Positions 44,951 through 53,512 of a stretch of DNA of 64,000 bases are shown piece by piece. The DNA comes from Bacteroidota bacterium (lineage in GTDB: Bacteria > Bacteroidota > Bacteroidia > Cytophagales > Cytophagaceae). A program made the translations under genes and the position numbers. How positions within the stretch are numbered: position 1 is the first letter of the stretch; every line of letters begins with the position of its first letter. The notes under the pieces are model-generated. The model was not told the DNA's origin. It did no database searches and was given only the letters and a program-made list of their open reading frames with translations. The DNA is taken from positions 1 to 64,000 of the forward strand of contig JAEWAY010000010.1 of NCBI GenBank assembly GCA_023391415.1. Reading direction: 5' to 3'.

Positions 44951-45205
44951 ATGGACATTGTTTTTTCGTCCGACGCATGGGACGATTATTTATATTGGCA
45001 GGAACATGACAAAAAAATGTTGAAAAAAATCAACGCTCTGATTAAGGAAATAGAAAGAACCCCCTTTGAAGGATCTGGCAAACCAGAGCCGTTAAAACAC
45101 GCTCTGGCCGGGTGCTGGTCGAGAAGAATTAATCTTGAGCATCGACTCGTGTATCAGTTTGATGACAGTGCTGTTTTTATTCTGCAATGCAGATACCATT
45201 ATTAG
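44951..45205 (+). CDS. yoeB: Toxin YoeB (ribosome-dependent mRNA endonuclease)
   Basis: An 84-residue RelE-superfamily toxin that cleaves mRNA in the ribosomal A site. Catalytic residues line up in position with E. coli YoeB: Glu46 (KPEPLK), Arg65 (NLEHR) and His83 with Tyr84 at the C-terminus (CRYHY). The fold markers PFEGSGKPEPLKHALAGCWSRRI are intact, so the toxin looks active. Its TAG stop overlaps the ATTAG of the interrupted CRISPR repeat. Confidence 0.95.
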   Translation: MDIVFSSDAWDDYLYWQEHDKKMLKKINALIKEIERTPFEGSGKPEPLKHALAGCWSRRINLEHRLVYQFDDSAVFILQCRYHY

Positions 45206-46123
45206 ATTGATTTACTACAACAATAGCTCTCGAAGAGTTAGAGAGTTTTTGTTGTGATTTGCTTTCATTCTGCTAATTAGTGAGATTTACTACAACAGGG
45301 TTCCGCATTCTGAAACATATAGTTCGTTGTGATTTGCTTTCATTCTGCCAATTAGTGAGATTTACTACAACTTTAAATAAAGTTTAACTAACTTTATGTT
45401 GTTGTGATTTGCTTTCATTCTGTCAATTAGTGAGATTTACTACAACTAAAATAAAGATCAGTAGGGTTCTGAACAGGTTGTGATTTGCTTTCATTCTGCC
45501 AATTAGTGAGATTTACTACAACTCAAATCCTTCACATAGGGTTAATTATGTTGTGATTTGCTTTCATTCTGCCAATTAGTGAGATTTACTACAACGGAAT
45601 CGATTCAACCGACTGGTTATTGTATGTTGTGATTTGCTTTCATTCTGCCAATTAGTGAGATTTACTACAACCAATTTACTGGGAAGCCCATCATTTCCCC
45701 GTTGTGATTTGCTTTCATTCTGCCAATTAGTGAGATTTACTACAACAGATGTCCGATTAATATTACTTTATTAACGTTGTGATTTGCTTTCATTCTGCCA
45801 ATTAGTGAGATTTACTACAACGATTTCTTAAAACGTTGAATCGCTCGTAAGTTGTGATTTGCTTTCATTCTGCCAATTAGTGAGATTTACTACAACGATT
45901 GATGATAAGGCGGTCACTATGCCTTCGTTGTGATTTGCTTTCATTCTGCCAATTAGTGAGATTTACTACAACACTATACTTCATTTTCCTTGAATTTTAT
46001 TGTTGTGATTTGCTTTCATTCTGCCAATTAGTGAGATTTACTACAACTCGCCAATAATTTGGTACACCTTTTTCCCGGTTGTGATTTGCTTTCATTCTGC
46101 CAATTAGTGAGATTTACTACAAC
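45201..46123 (+). CRISPR. CRISPR array 2, right segment: 12 full repeats and 12 spacers
   Basis: After a 3' half-repeat (to 45221), 12 full 46-nt repeats start at 45251, 45326, 45401, 45477, 45550, 45626, 45701, 45776, 45851, 45927, 46002 and 46078. Spacers are 27-30 nt. The repeat shares GTTGTGATTTGCTTTCATTC and TGAGATTTACTACAAC with array 1, but the core is TGCCAATTAG. The two left repeats with variants (TGCTAATTAG at 45251, TGTCAATTAG at 45401) and the degenerate repeat at 44491 suggest that the left end is the older one. Confidence 0.98.
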
Positions 46124-46265
46124 CTAGGTCTCTCTAGTTGGCTTCTTTACAAGGGTTTATTGCCAATATCAAGATCAGAAAACGGAGGCAAAACACCACC
46201 CATGTCAAAAAAGTAAGCCGGTTTTTGAAATCCTGTGACTCTATAAATACAGCGGTGGTGGTGTA
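46124..46265. other. Right flank of array 2
   Basis: 142 nt between the last repeat and the nucleotidyltransferase stop. It contains distant complementary ACACCACC (46193-46200) and GGTGGTGT (46257-46264). No promoter, leader motif or gene is recognised. Confidence 0.4.
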
Positions 46266-46829
46266 TTATTTGCCCCTTTTGCTGAGGTATGAAAAGAGAC
46301 TTCTCCACCAAGGGAGCTGGGGAGAGATCGTGTTGGACTGATTTCGCTCCAATATCTTTCTGAGTTCCATAGCATCTACCATATCCTTCAATGTTTCATC
46401 GTGACGCCTGGCCTGGCTCTTGATCTCAATCAGATCTTCCAAACCTATTACCGGCACATGGCTGTTATGTAACTGCTGCATGGAAGCTCTGCCAAAACAG
46501 GCTTCAAAAGTCAAAGGCTCATAGTAGATCGTGGTCATTAGATCTACCTTAAATTCTTCATTTTCTTCAAACAATCGGATAGGTGTAGGATGGTCTGGTG
46601 GCCTTTCGTTAATAACCTGAAAAATGGCTTCATCTGTATAGCCAAGCTGCTTCAGGGCTTTTCCCAGTCGCGCCATATTGGGTGTGGTAGCATCGAGCCA
46701 TAAATCCATATCGCCGGTATATCTCGAATATCCATAAAAACCAACGGCCAGACCACCCACCAATAAAAACCGAACCTGATTTTGGTTCAACGCATCCAGT
46801 ACTTCTTTATAAAAATCATCGATCACCAT
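46266..46829 (-). CDS. Nucleotidyltransferase-fold protein
   Basis: A 187-residue protein from the ATG at 46829. RFLLVGGLAVGFYGYSRYTGDMDLWLD (about 19-45) has the GG...DxD pattern of the MNT/AbiEii-type nucleotidyltransferase fold, with Asp residues that could bind Mg2+. Its later part (VPVIGLEDLIEIKSQARRHDETLKD) fits the DUF6036-like NTase families. It overlaps a 57-codon upstream gene by 7 nt. Such NTases act in type IV toxin-antitoxin and abortive infection systems, but the function here is not established. Confidence 0.75.
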   Translation of the reverse strand: MVIDDFYKEVLDALNQNQVRFLLVGGLAVGFYGYSRYTGDMDLWLDATTPNMARLGKALKQLGYTDEAIFQVINERPPDHPTPIRLFEENEEFKVDLMTTIYYEPLTFEACFGRASMQQLHNSHVPVIGLEDLIEIKSQARRHDETLKDMVDAMELRKILERNQSNTISPQLPWWRSLFSYLSKRGK

Positions 46830-46996
46830 TCGATCTTTCTTTTGCAAACAACGGTAGATTTGGGTTTGCCCATTTTGAATAATCGCATAAGGTAATTCCA
46901 TTTTTTCTCAAACGGCCATTGAGCAAACCGCAACCGAAACTCCATTTCCTGTTCGCTGGCATTGGCCTGATCCGGATTCCAGTCTATTTTTTTCAT
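46823..46996 (-). CDS. Small upstream partner of the nucleotidyltransferase
   Basis: A 57-residue basic protein (MKKIDWNPDQANASEQEMEF ... KKWNYLMRLFKMG ... KRKIEW) that ends 7 nt inside the nucleotidyltransferase gene. The overlap implies translational coupling. I do not know the family. Co-occurrence with this NTase type is plausible, and the basic, aromatic C-terminal part could bind nucleic acid or the NTase (inference). Confidence 0.6.
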   Translation of the reverse strand: MKKIDWNPDQANASEQEMEFRLRFAQWPFEKKWNYLMRLFKMGKPKSTVVCKRKIEW

Positions 46997-47310
46997 AGTT
47001 GGGCTACATTTGATGGAAACGTGTGTTTTAATTAAACAAATCCGATCTCTACCATAAAGTTAAGGTAAAAACTTTAATTTGTTGCGATTCGCTTTCACAC
47101 CGCGAGAATATAGTATTTTCCATAAAAATCGGCAACGGATAGCGGAGTGATCTTTTCTCTATACAAGCGCTTTCACAGCAGTCATTTTGTATGATGTTTT
47201 TGATTTCCCGCGTCGATTACGCGCTAAATCCATTATCTGAAGAAACGGAGCCGCTGTCAATATGCTACGCGTATAGCAAAATTTATTAGTTTCGCGGAAA
47301 AGATTGGGTT
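46997..47310. other. Intergenic region with a repeat relic
   Basis: Holds a repeat-like 17-mer at 47081-47097 and otherwise no recognisable gene; promoters for the genes on either side are not clear. Confidence 0.4.
47081..47097 (+). repeat. Orphan CRISPR-repeat 5' relic
   Basis: GTTGCGATTCGCTTTCA matches the first 17 nt of the repeats at 15 of 17 positions, in the same orientation, 958 nt right of array 2. No 3' half is seen beside it. Confidence 0.5.
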
Positions 47311-47520
47311 ATGATTACGATAAAAAGAGATACAATCATCAAGGTAGGCGATACTCTGATAGATACTGAAAACAATCAAAACTGGAAAGTAACAAAAATC
47401 GACGGATATCATTTTCATCTTATCAATGAAAAAGGCGCGGAAAAGGTATTGACCAAATTTGACCTGATGATCATACCAGGCCTGCGGTTTCAACCGGCAG
47501 ACGATCGCGGATACTATTAA
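47311..47520 (+). CDS. Small hypothetical beta protein
   Basis: A 69-residue protein with strand-rich content (TIIKVGDTLIDTENNQNWKVTKIDGYHFHLIN), which suggests a small SH3-like or similar beta-barrel fold. No motif identifies a function and it has no signal peptide. It stands alone after the CRISPR region, and its codon pattern looks like that of the core genes. Confidence 0.5.
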   Translation: MITIKRDTIIKVGDTLIDTENNQNWKVTKIDGYHFHLINEKGAEKVLTKFDLMIIPGLRFQPADDRGYY

Positions 47521-47557
47521 CGATCGCTCTACGCCTGCCGGCCGCGACACCTAGCTT

Positions 47558-47815
47558 TTATGAATAAGGCGGCTTGTCGATGCTAGGCTTATCCGTATTG
47601 CGATTGGGGTGTCGTATCGCCACATTTTCGGCCGGATCGTCGGGAGCGTTCATAAACTCTTCCCTGATCTCATCCGCCAGCTCCTGATTGTCCAGATTAA
47701 GGGGCTGGGTCGAACCCTTAATATCCATACTTTCAAACTTATCGTTATTAAACCTTTTATCCCTATAGTCCATCATCACACTGTTTAATTTTTCCTTTAT
47801 ATTTAAAACAATCAT
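47558..47815 (-). CDS. Small hypothetical hydrophilic protein
   Basis: An 85-residue acidic and basic mixed protein from the ATG at 47815 (MIVLNIKEKLNSVMMDY ... NVAIRHPNRNTDKPSIDKPPYS). It has no membrane segment and its C-terminus is Pro-rich. A TTG eight codons upstream is an alternative start. No family recognised; it converges with the small beta-protein gene. Confidence 0.45.
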   Translation of the reverse strand: MIVLNIKEKLNSVMMDYRDKRFNNDKFESMDIKGSTQPLNLDNQELADEIREEFMNAPDDPAENVAIRHPNRNTDKPSIDKPPYS

Positions 47816-47928
47816 TCGGAAAATATAGTTGGCGATCAAGACTTTTTATGCTCCTGTACCAACGGATGAAGCGATAAAAGTCGCCCGGAACCAACGTACA
47901 CCAACATTTTAAATCAGATTTATCTCAT

Positions 47929-48843
47929 ATGCCAGCATCGACGATCAAAACCATCTTTGAATTGCTCAAGACCATATTCAGAGAATTTCAGCGCGACAAC
48001 GTCATCGCCTTGAGCGCGTCCATCGCCTTTTATACCATATTTTCGCTGCCTGGCATGCTTATCCTTATTATCCGGGTCACGGGTCTCTTTATAGAAGAAG
48101 AAATGATCAAAGGGACCCTCGCCAAACAGATTGGTGAAGTAGCGGGTGAAAGCGCGGCCCGGGAAGTACAAAAGATCATTGAAAACGCCGACCTCGCCCA
48201 CACCACTCCTCTTATGACTGTGGTAGGTCTGTCCATACTGGCTTTTAGCGCCAGCTCCGTATTTACCATTATTCAATCCTCACTCAATACCATCTGGGGG
48301 GTGCGCCCCAAGCCCAAAAAGGGCATACTCAAGCTGGTCAAAAACCGGATATTGTCCTTTCTGATGGTGCTATTTCTCGGCATGCTGGTACTCCTGTCAA
48401 TCTTTATCGACCTGTTCATGACCGTATTCCGCGATATGCTGGTATTGATCCTGCCTGGCGCGTTGAGCACGATCGTACCCCTGATGTCCGCCATCATATC
48501 CTTTCTGATCCTGGCGATCGCCTTCGCTTTCATCTTTAAAGTACTACCCGATGTACGCGTACCATGGAAAGATGTGGCGGTGGGAGCGCTTGTTACCACC
48601 CTGCTCTTTACGATAGGCAAATACCTGATCGGTATTTATCTGAGCACCAGTAATTTCAATACTACTTACGGCGCGGCCGGATCGATAGTCCTTATTCTGA
48701 TCTGGGTCAACTACTCAGCCATGATCATGCTGCTGGGGGTAGAATTTACCCAAGCCTACGCTCAGGCGATGGGTCATAAAGTGACCCCCTCGCCCAATAC
48801 GGTCCAAATTGAGAGGAAAGAAATTGACGTCAACAATTCCTGA
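47929..48843 (+). CDS. YihY/BrkB family membrane protein
   Basis: A 304-residue inner-membrane protein with about six hydrophobic segments. SIAFYTIFSLPGMLILII (about 30-47) and the GAAGSIVLILIWVNYSAMIMLLGVEFTQAYA stretch near the end are characteristic of YihY (formerly misnamed ribonuclease BN). Function is not established; a transport or scaffold role is inferred. It stands before carB, with a promoter for carB in between. Confidence 0.9.
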   Translation: MPASTIKTIFELLKTIFREFQRDNVIALSASIAFYTIFSLPGMLILIIRVTGLFIEEEMIKGTLAKQIGEVAGESAAREVQKIIENADLAHTTPLMTVVGLSILAFSASSVFTIIQSSLNTIWGVRPKPKKGILKLVKNRILSFLMVLFLGMLVLLSIFIDLFMTVFRDMLVLILPGALSTIVPLMSAIISFLILAIAFAFIFKVLPDVRVPWKDVAVGALVTTLLFTIGKYLIGIYLSTSNFNTTYGAAGSIVLILIWVNYSAMIMLLGVEFTQAYAQAMGHKVTPSPNTVQIERKEIDVNNS

Positions 48844-48916
48844 TGGCTGGCCATGAGCGCTGAGGCCATTAAGTCCGCGGATGTAAAATTTGCCGTATTT
48901 TCCCTATCATTCCTTT

Positions 48917-48945
48917 TTGATTACCCCGTTTTGTGCTTAACTTTG
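48917..48945 (+). promoter_or_regulatory. Promoter of carB
   Basis: TTG (48917-48919), 18-nt spacer, TAACTTTG (48938-48945). Transcription would begin near 48952, about 68 nt before the carB ATG. Confidence 0.7.
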
Positions 48946-49019
48946 CGGAATTTTGAACATTTTATTCGATTCGCGATAGCGTCAAAAAAGGAATTTAGCC
49001 TAATACACAATACCTTACT

Positions 49020-51833
49020 ATGCCAAAAGATCAAAGTATAAAATCAGTATTAATTATCGGTAGCGGCCCGATCGTGATTGGTCAGGCCTGCGAGTTTGAC
49101 TATTCGGGTTCTCAGGCAGCAAGGTCGTTGAGAGAAGAAGGAATCGAGGTCACGCTGATCAACTCCAATCCGGCAACCATCATGACGGACGAAGTAACAG
49201 CGGATAATGTATATCTGAAACCTTTAGAGAAAAAATCGATTATCGAGATTCTTGAAAAGCATCAGATTGACGCCGTACTTCCGACTATGGGTGGCCAAAC
49301 CGCGCTCAATCTGGCTATCGAGTGCGACAAGGCCGGAATCTGGCAAAAATACGGAGTACGCATCATCGGGGTGGATATCGACGCGATCGAGACTACGGAG
49401 GACCGTGAAAAGTTCCGGAAGCTAATGCTCGAACTAAACGTAACCGTATGTGAAGGCGAAACCGCTACTTCGTTTCTGAAAGGGAAGGAAATCGCGCAGA
49501 AGATCGGTTTTCCGCTGGTGATCCGTCCTTCTTATACACTGGGCGGTTCGGGAGGAGGATTTGTCAACGATCCGTCTACCTTCGAAAAAGCGCTTTCCGC
49601 CGGCCTGCAAGCCTCTCCGATACACGAAGTATTGATCGAACAAAGTATTCTGGGCTGGAAGGAATACGAATTGGAATTACTCCGGGACAACAAAGGCAAT
49701 GTCATTATCATTTGCTCCATCGAAAACTTTGATCCGATGGGAATACATACCGGCGACTCGATCACGGTAGCTCCCGCCATGACGCTGCCCGACACCATCT
49801 ATCAAAAGATGCGAAACCTCGCGATCAAAATGATGAACGGGATCGGACAGTTCGCTGGAGGATGCAACGTACAGTTCGCCGTAAATCCTGACGACGACAC
49901 CATCGTCGGTATTGAAATCAACCCCAGGGTATCCCGCTCCTCAGCGCTGGCGTCCAAAGCTACGGGATATCCCATCGCCAAGATCGCCGCCAAACTAGCT
50001 ATCGGCTATAACCTCGACGAACTCAAAAACGCGATCACCGGTACTACCAGCGCTTTTTTCGAACCCGCGCTGGACTACGTAATCGTAAAAATACCACGCT
50101 GGAACTTCGACAAGTTTAAAGGTACCAACCGCGAACTTGGGCTTTCAATGAAATCGGTAGGTGAAGTCATGGGTATAGGACGCAATTTTCAGGAAGCCTT
50201 GCAAAAAGCCTGTCAGTCACTGGAAATCAAACGCAATGGCCTGGGCGCCGATGGCAAAGAATTGCAAAGACAGGACCAAATCCTCGAAAGTCTGGAAAAA
50301 CCAAGCTGGAATCGTCTGTTCCACATCAAGGACGCCTTTACGATGGGTATTCCTTTCAAGACCATCCGCAAAATCACCCAGATCGACCCGTGGTTCCTCC
50401 ACCAGATTGAAGACCTGCATCTGTTTGACAAAGAAATTCAAAAACATACTCTTGACACCATACCGGAGAGCCTGATGCGCTCCGCCAAGCAAAAAGGCTA
50501 CGCCGACCGTCAGATCGCCCATCTACTACGTTGCCTGGAAAGCGAGGTATTCAATAAACGCCGGGAAATGGGCATAAACCGCGTGTACAAACTGGTAGAT
50601 ACCTGCGCCGCCGAATTCGAGGCCAAAACACCCTACTACTACTCCACCTTCGAAGGCGAAAACGAATCCATTTCCTCCAACCGCAAGAAAATAATAGTTC
50701 TTGGTTCCGGTCCCAACCGTATCGGCCAGGGCATAGAGTTTGACTACTCCTGCGTACACGGTGTGCTAGCCGCCAAAGAATGCGGATACGAAACCATCAT
50801 GATCAACTGCAACCCCGAAACGGTATCAACCGACTTCGACATCGCGGACAAACTATATTTCGAACCAGTATTCTGGGAGCATATCTACGATATTATTCTT
50901 CATGAAAAACCTGAAGGCGTAATCGTTCAGCTCGGCGGACAGACAGCGCTTAAGCTTGCCGAGAAACTTGAGAAATACGGTATCAGGATCATGGGAACCT
51001 CCTTTAAGGCGCTCGATCTTGCCGAAGACCGCGGTAGTTTCTCTACCCTACTCAAGGAAAACAATATTCCATATCCGAGATTCGGTGTGATCACCTCCGC
51101 CGAAGAGGCGATCGAACTGTCCAAAGAGCTTGACTATCCGCTATTAGTAAGACCTTCCTACGTACTGGGCGGTCAGAGCATGAAAATCGTCATCAATGAA
51201 GACGAGCTGGAACAGCATGTAGTAGACTTGCTCAAGGATCATCCTGACAACCGGGTCTTGCTCGATCATTTCCTCGAAAACGCGATCGAAGCGGAAGCCG
51301 ACGCGATCTGCGATGGCGAAGAGGCTTACATCATCGGTATCATGGAACATATAGAGCCCGCGGGTATTCACTCCGGAGACTCTTACGCGGTATTGCCCCC
51401 ATTTTACCTGACTGAAAACGTGATGCGTCAGATCGAAGAGTATACCAAAAGGATAGCGATAGCGCTCAACACCGTTGGTCTGATCAATATACAATTCGCT
51501 ATAAAGGACGAAAAGGTCTATATCATCGAAGCGAACCCGAGAGCGTCGCGTACCGTACCGTTTATCTGTAAAGCGTATAAGGAACCTTATGTCAACTACG
51601 CGACCAAAGTGATGCTGGGTGAGAAAAAAGTCCGCGACTTCAATTTCAACCCGTACAAAAAGGGTTTCGCGATAAAAATACCAGTATTCTCTTTTCATAA
51701 ATTCCCTGATATCAAAAAGGAACTTGGCCCGGAAATGAAATCTACCGGCGAAGCCATTTACTTTATCGACGACCTGAAAGACGATTTCTTTATAAAAGTC
51801 TACGCGGAAAGGAACTTATATCTGAGTAAATAG
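49020..51833 (+). CDS. carB: Carbamoyl-phosphate synthase large subunit
   Basis: The synthetase subunit that makes carbamoyl phosphate from bicarbonate, ammonia and two ATP, for arginine and pyrimidine synthesis. The 937-residue protein has two ATP-grasp halves. Each starts with a nucleotide-binding glycine motif (IGSGPIVIGQACEFDYSG and LGSGPNRIGQGIEFDYS). It ends with ...FFIKVYAERNLYLSK and lacks the C-terminal MGS-type allosteric domain of about 130 residues found in the 1,073-residue E. coli protein. This length is common in Bacteroidota. The small subunit gene is not nearby. Confidence 0.97.
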   Translation: MPKDQSIKSVLIIGSGPIVIGQACEFDYSGSQAARSLREEGIEVTLINSNPATIMTDEVTADNVYLKPLEKKSIIEILEKHQIDAVLPTMGGQTALNLAIECDKAGIWQKYGVRIIGVDIDAIETTEDREKFRKLMLELNVTVCEGETATSFLKGKEIAQKIGFPLVIRPSYTLGGSGGGFVNDPSTFEKALSAGLQASPIHEVLIEQSILGWKEYELELLRDNKGNVIIICSIENFDPMGIHTGDSITVAPAMTLPDTIYQKMRNLAIKMMNGIGQFAGGCNVQFAVNPDDDTIVGIEINPRVSRSSALASKATGYPIAKIAAKLAIGYNLDELKNAITGTTSAFFEPALDYVIVKIPRWNFDKFKGTNRELGLSMKSVGEVMGIGRNFQEALQKACQSLEIKRNGLGADGKELQRQDQILESLEKPSWNRLFHIKDAFTMGIPFKTIRKITQIDPWFLHQIEDLHLFDKEIQKHTLDTIPESLMRSAKQKGYADRQIAHLLRCLESEVFNKRREMGINRVYKLVDTCAAEFEAKTPYYYSTFEGENESISSNRKKIIVLGSGPNRIGQGIEFDYSCVHGVLAAKECGYETIMINCNPETVSTDFDIADKLYFEPVFWEHIYDIILHEKPEGVIVQLGGQTALKLAEKLEKYGIRIMGTSFKALDLAEDRGSFSTLLKENNIPYPRFGVITSAEEAIELSKELDYPLLVRPSYVLGGQSMKIVINEDELEQHVVDLLKDHPDNRVLLDHFLENAIEAEADAICDGEEAYIIGIMEHIEPAGIHSGDSYAVLPPFYLTENVMRQIEEYTKRIAIALNTVGLINIQFAIKDEKVYIIEANPRASRTVPFICKAYKEPYVNYATKVMLGEKKVRDFNFNPYKKGFAIKIPVFSFHKFPDIKKELGPEMKSTGEAIYFIDDLKDDFFIKVYAERNLYLSK

Positions 51834-51847
51834 TTTATTTAGTCATA

Positions 51848-52126
51848 ATGGGAGGTCTTTTAAAACTTATACTATTCTGTTTTTGCGTCTATCTGCTTCT
51901 AAAGTGGCTTTTTAAGCCATTGATTCAGTATTTTCTAAAAAAAGCGGTCAACGACTTCGTAAAAAAGAATGGCGGCCAGTTTGAAGCCCGCTACCAATAC
52001 CAGGCCGGACGCGAGTCCGGCAGGCGTGAAGGTAGTATTAATGTCGACTATGTGCCTCCAAAAAAGAATGAGTCCAAAATATCCGACAATGAAGGCGAAT
52101 ATGTGGACTATGTCGAAGTAAAATAA
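51848..52126 (+). CDS. DUF4834 family small membrane protein
   Basis: A 92-residue protein with an N-terminal hydrophobic helix (LLKLILFCFCVYLLLKWLF) and a hydrophilic tail, matching DUF4834, which I know from Bacteroidota. It begins 14 nt after carB and is probably transcribed with it. Function unknown. Confidence 0.75.
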   Translation: MGGLLKLILFCFCVYLLLKWLFKPLIQYFLKKAVNDFVKKNGGQFEARYQYQAGRESGRREGSINVDYVPPKKNESKISDNEGEYVDYVEVK

Positions 52127-52403
52127 GCAACGACAATATTTATCAATCCGCGCGAACGCCTGATATATGGGCTTTCGCGCGGACTTGGTTTACAGCCACT
52201 ACCTCTCAATGACTTCATCCTGAATCCGAAAGAAAAGTATCTAGACCCACCCAAAAACGACATGCCCCGCGACGCTCCATCAGAATCCCATACAGTCCGG
52301 GCTAAACATTGAGAGTGTTTGCAGGTTTTGTTTTTTTAAATATCTTTGGTCTGATTTCTTTACTGAAAAGAGGTTTTCAGTACTGTATCAAAAAGTAAAA
52401 AAT
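52127..52403. other. Intergenic region with class I aldolase promoter
   Basis: Contains the promoter at 52319-52348; no other gene or repeat recognised. Confidence 0.5.
52319..52348 (+). promoter_or_regulatory. Promoter of class I aldolase
   Basis: TTG (52319-52321), 19-nt spacer, TATCTTTG (52341-52348), an exact Bacteroidota consensus match. Confidence 0.7.
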
Positions 52404-53459
52404 ATGTCATATAACCATATTTTCGAACTTTTAGGCGATAACGCGGAGTATCTGCTTAAACACGAATGTAGTACTATTTCGAAAACCGACATCCGACAGC
52501 CAGGTCCGGCATATGTAGACGAGAGCTTCTCGCTTTCCGATCGAAACAACAGGGTACTGAGGAGCCTTGATACCTTGTTTGGACACGGACGACTCGCCGG
52601 TACCGGCTACGTGTCGATCCTCCCGGTGGATCAGGATATCGAGCATACCGCCGGCGCCAGTTTCGCGCCGAACCCGATCTACTTCGATCCTGAAAACATC
52701 ATCCGGCTGGGTATCGAGGGTGGCAGCAGCGCCATCGCCAGCACATTTGGCATACTCGCGCTGCACTCCAGAAAATACGCCCACAAAATACCCTTTATCG
52801 TCAAGATAAATCATAACGAACTTCTCACTTATCCCAACAAATACGACCAGATCATGTTCGGCTCCGTAAAAGAAGCCTGGAACATGGGCGCGGTAGCGGT
52901 AGGCGCCACGATCTATTTTGGCTCCCAAGAGTCGAATCGCCAGATCCAGGAAGTAGCCGAGGCGTTTGAACTGGCGCACGAACTGGGCATGGCTACCGTG
53001 CTATGGTGCTATACCCGCAACGACGCTTTCAAGAAAGACGGAGTAAACTATCATAACGCTACGGATCTGAGCAGTCAGGCTACCCATATCGGCGTCACGC
53101 TACGGGCGGACCTGATTAAACAAAAACTGCCGGAAAACAATGGCGCGTTCAAAGCCCTCAATTTCGGCAAATACGACGACCGGATGTATACCGAGTTATC
53201 GTCCGACCATCCGATCGACCTTACCCGATACATGGTAGCCAACTGCTATATGGGCAAAATCGGCCTGATCAACTCGGGAGGCGAATCGGGCGAATCGGAC
53301 TTGACCGACGCGGTAAAAACAGCCGTAATCAACAAAAGAGCCGGTGGCATAGGGTTGATTCTTGGAAGAAAAGCCTTTCAGCGTCCTATGTCCGAAGGTG
53401 TCAAATTGCTTCACAACGTACAGGACGTGTATCTCTCCGAAGGAGTCACGCTGGCGTAA
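52404..53459 (+). CDS. Class I fructose-bisphosphate aldolase (DhnA/FbaB-like)
   Basis: A 351-residue TIM-barrel aldolase of the archaeal/FbaB type, which uses a Schiff-base lysine. Strand segments AVAVGATIYFGS and MATVLWCYTRN are typical of DhnA-type barrels; candidate active-site lysines include FIVKINH. It would interconvert fructose-1,6-bisphosphate and triose phosphates. A second, unrelated class II aldolase lies about 1.2 kb away. Its own promoter precedes it, and accD follows. Confidence 0.82.
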   Translation: MSYNHIFELLGDNAEYLLKHECSTISKTDIRQPGPAYVDESFSLSDRNNRVLRSLDTLFGHGRLAGTGYVSILPVDQDIEHTAGASFAPNPIYFDPENIIRLGIEGGSSAIASTFGILALHSRKYAHKIPFIVKINHNELLTYPNKYDQIMFGSVKEAWNMGAVAVGATIYFGSQESNRQIQEVAEAFELAHELGMATVLWCYTRNDAFKKDGVNYHNATDLSSQATHIGVTLRADLIKQKLPENNGAFKALNFGKYDDRMYTELSSDHPIDLTRYMVANCYMGKIGLINSGGESGESDLTDAVKTAVINKRAGGIGLILGRKAFQRPMSEGVKLLHNVQDVYLSEGVTLA

Positions 53460-53512
53460 AACATACTGTTTTCAAAAAGATCGACTTAAACGCATTATTT
53501 TAAATACAAGGC

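Noticed and set aside
44563..45221. An insertion-sequence-mediated event for the toxin-antitoxin insertion
   Set aside because: No transposase, terminal inverted repeats or target-site duplication is visible; the mechanism stays open.
33443..46123. Spacers targeting genes within this window
   Set aside because: By eye no spacer matched other window sequence; this scan was limited and a proper search is needed.
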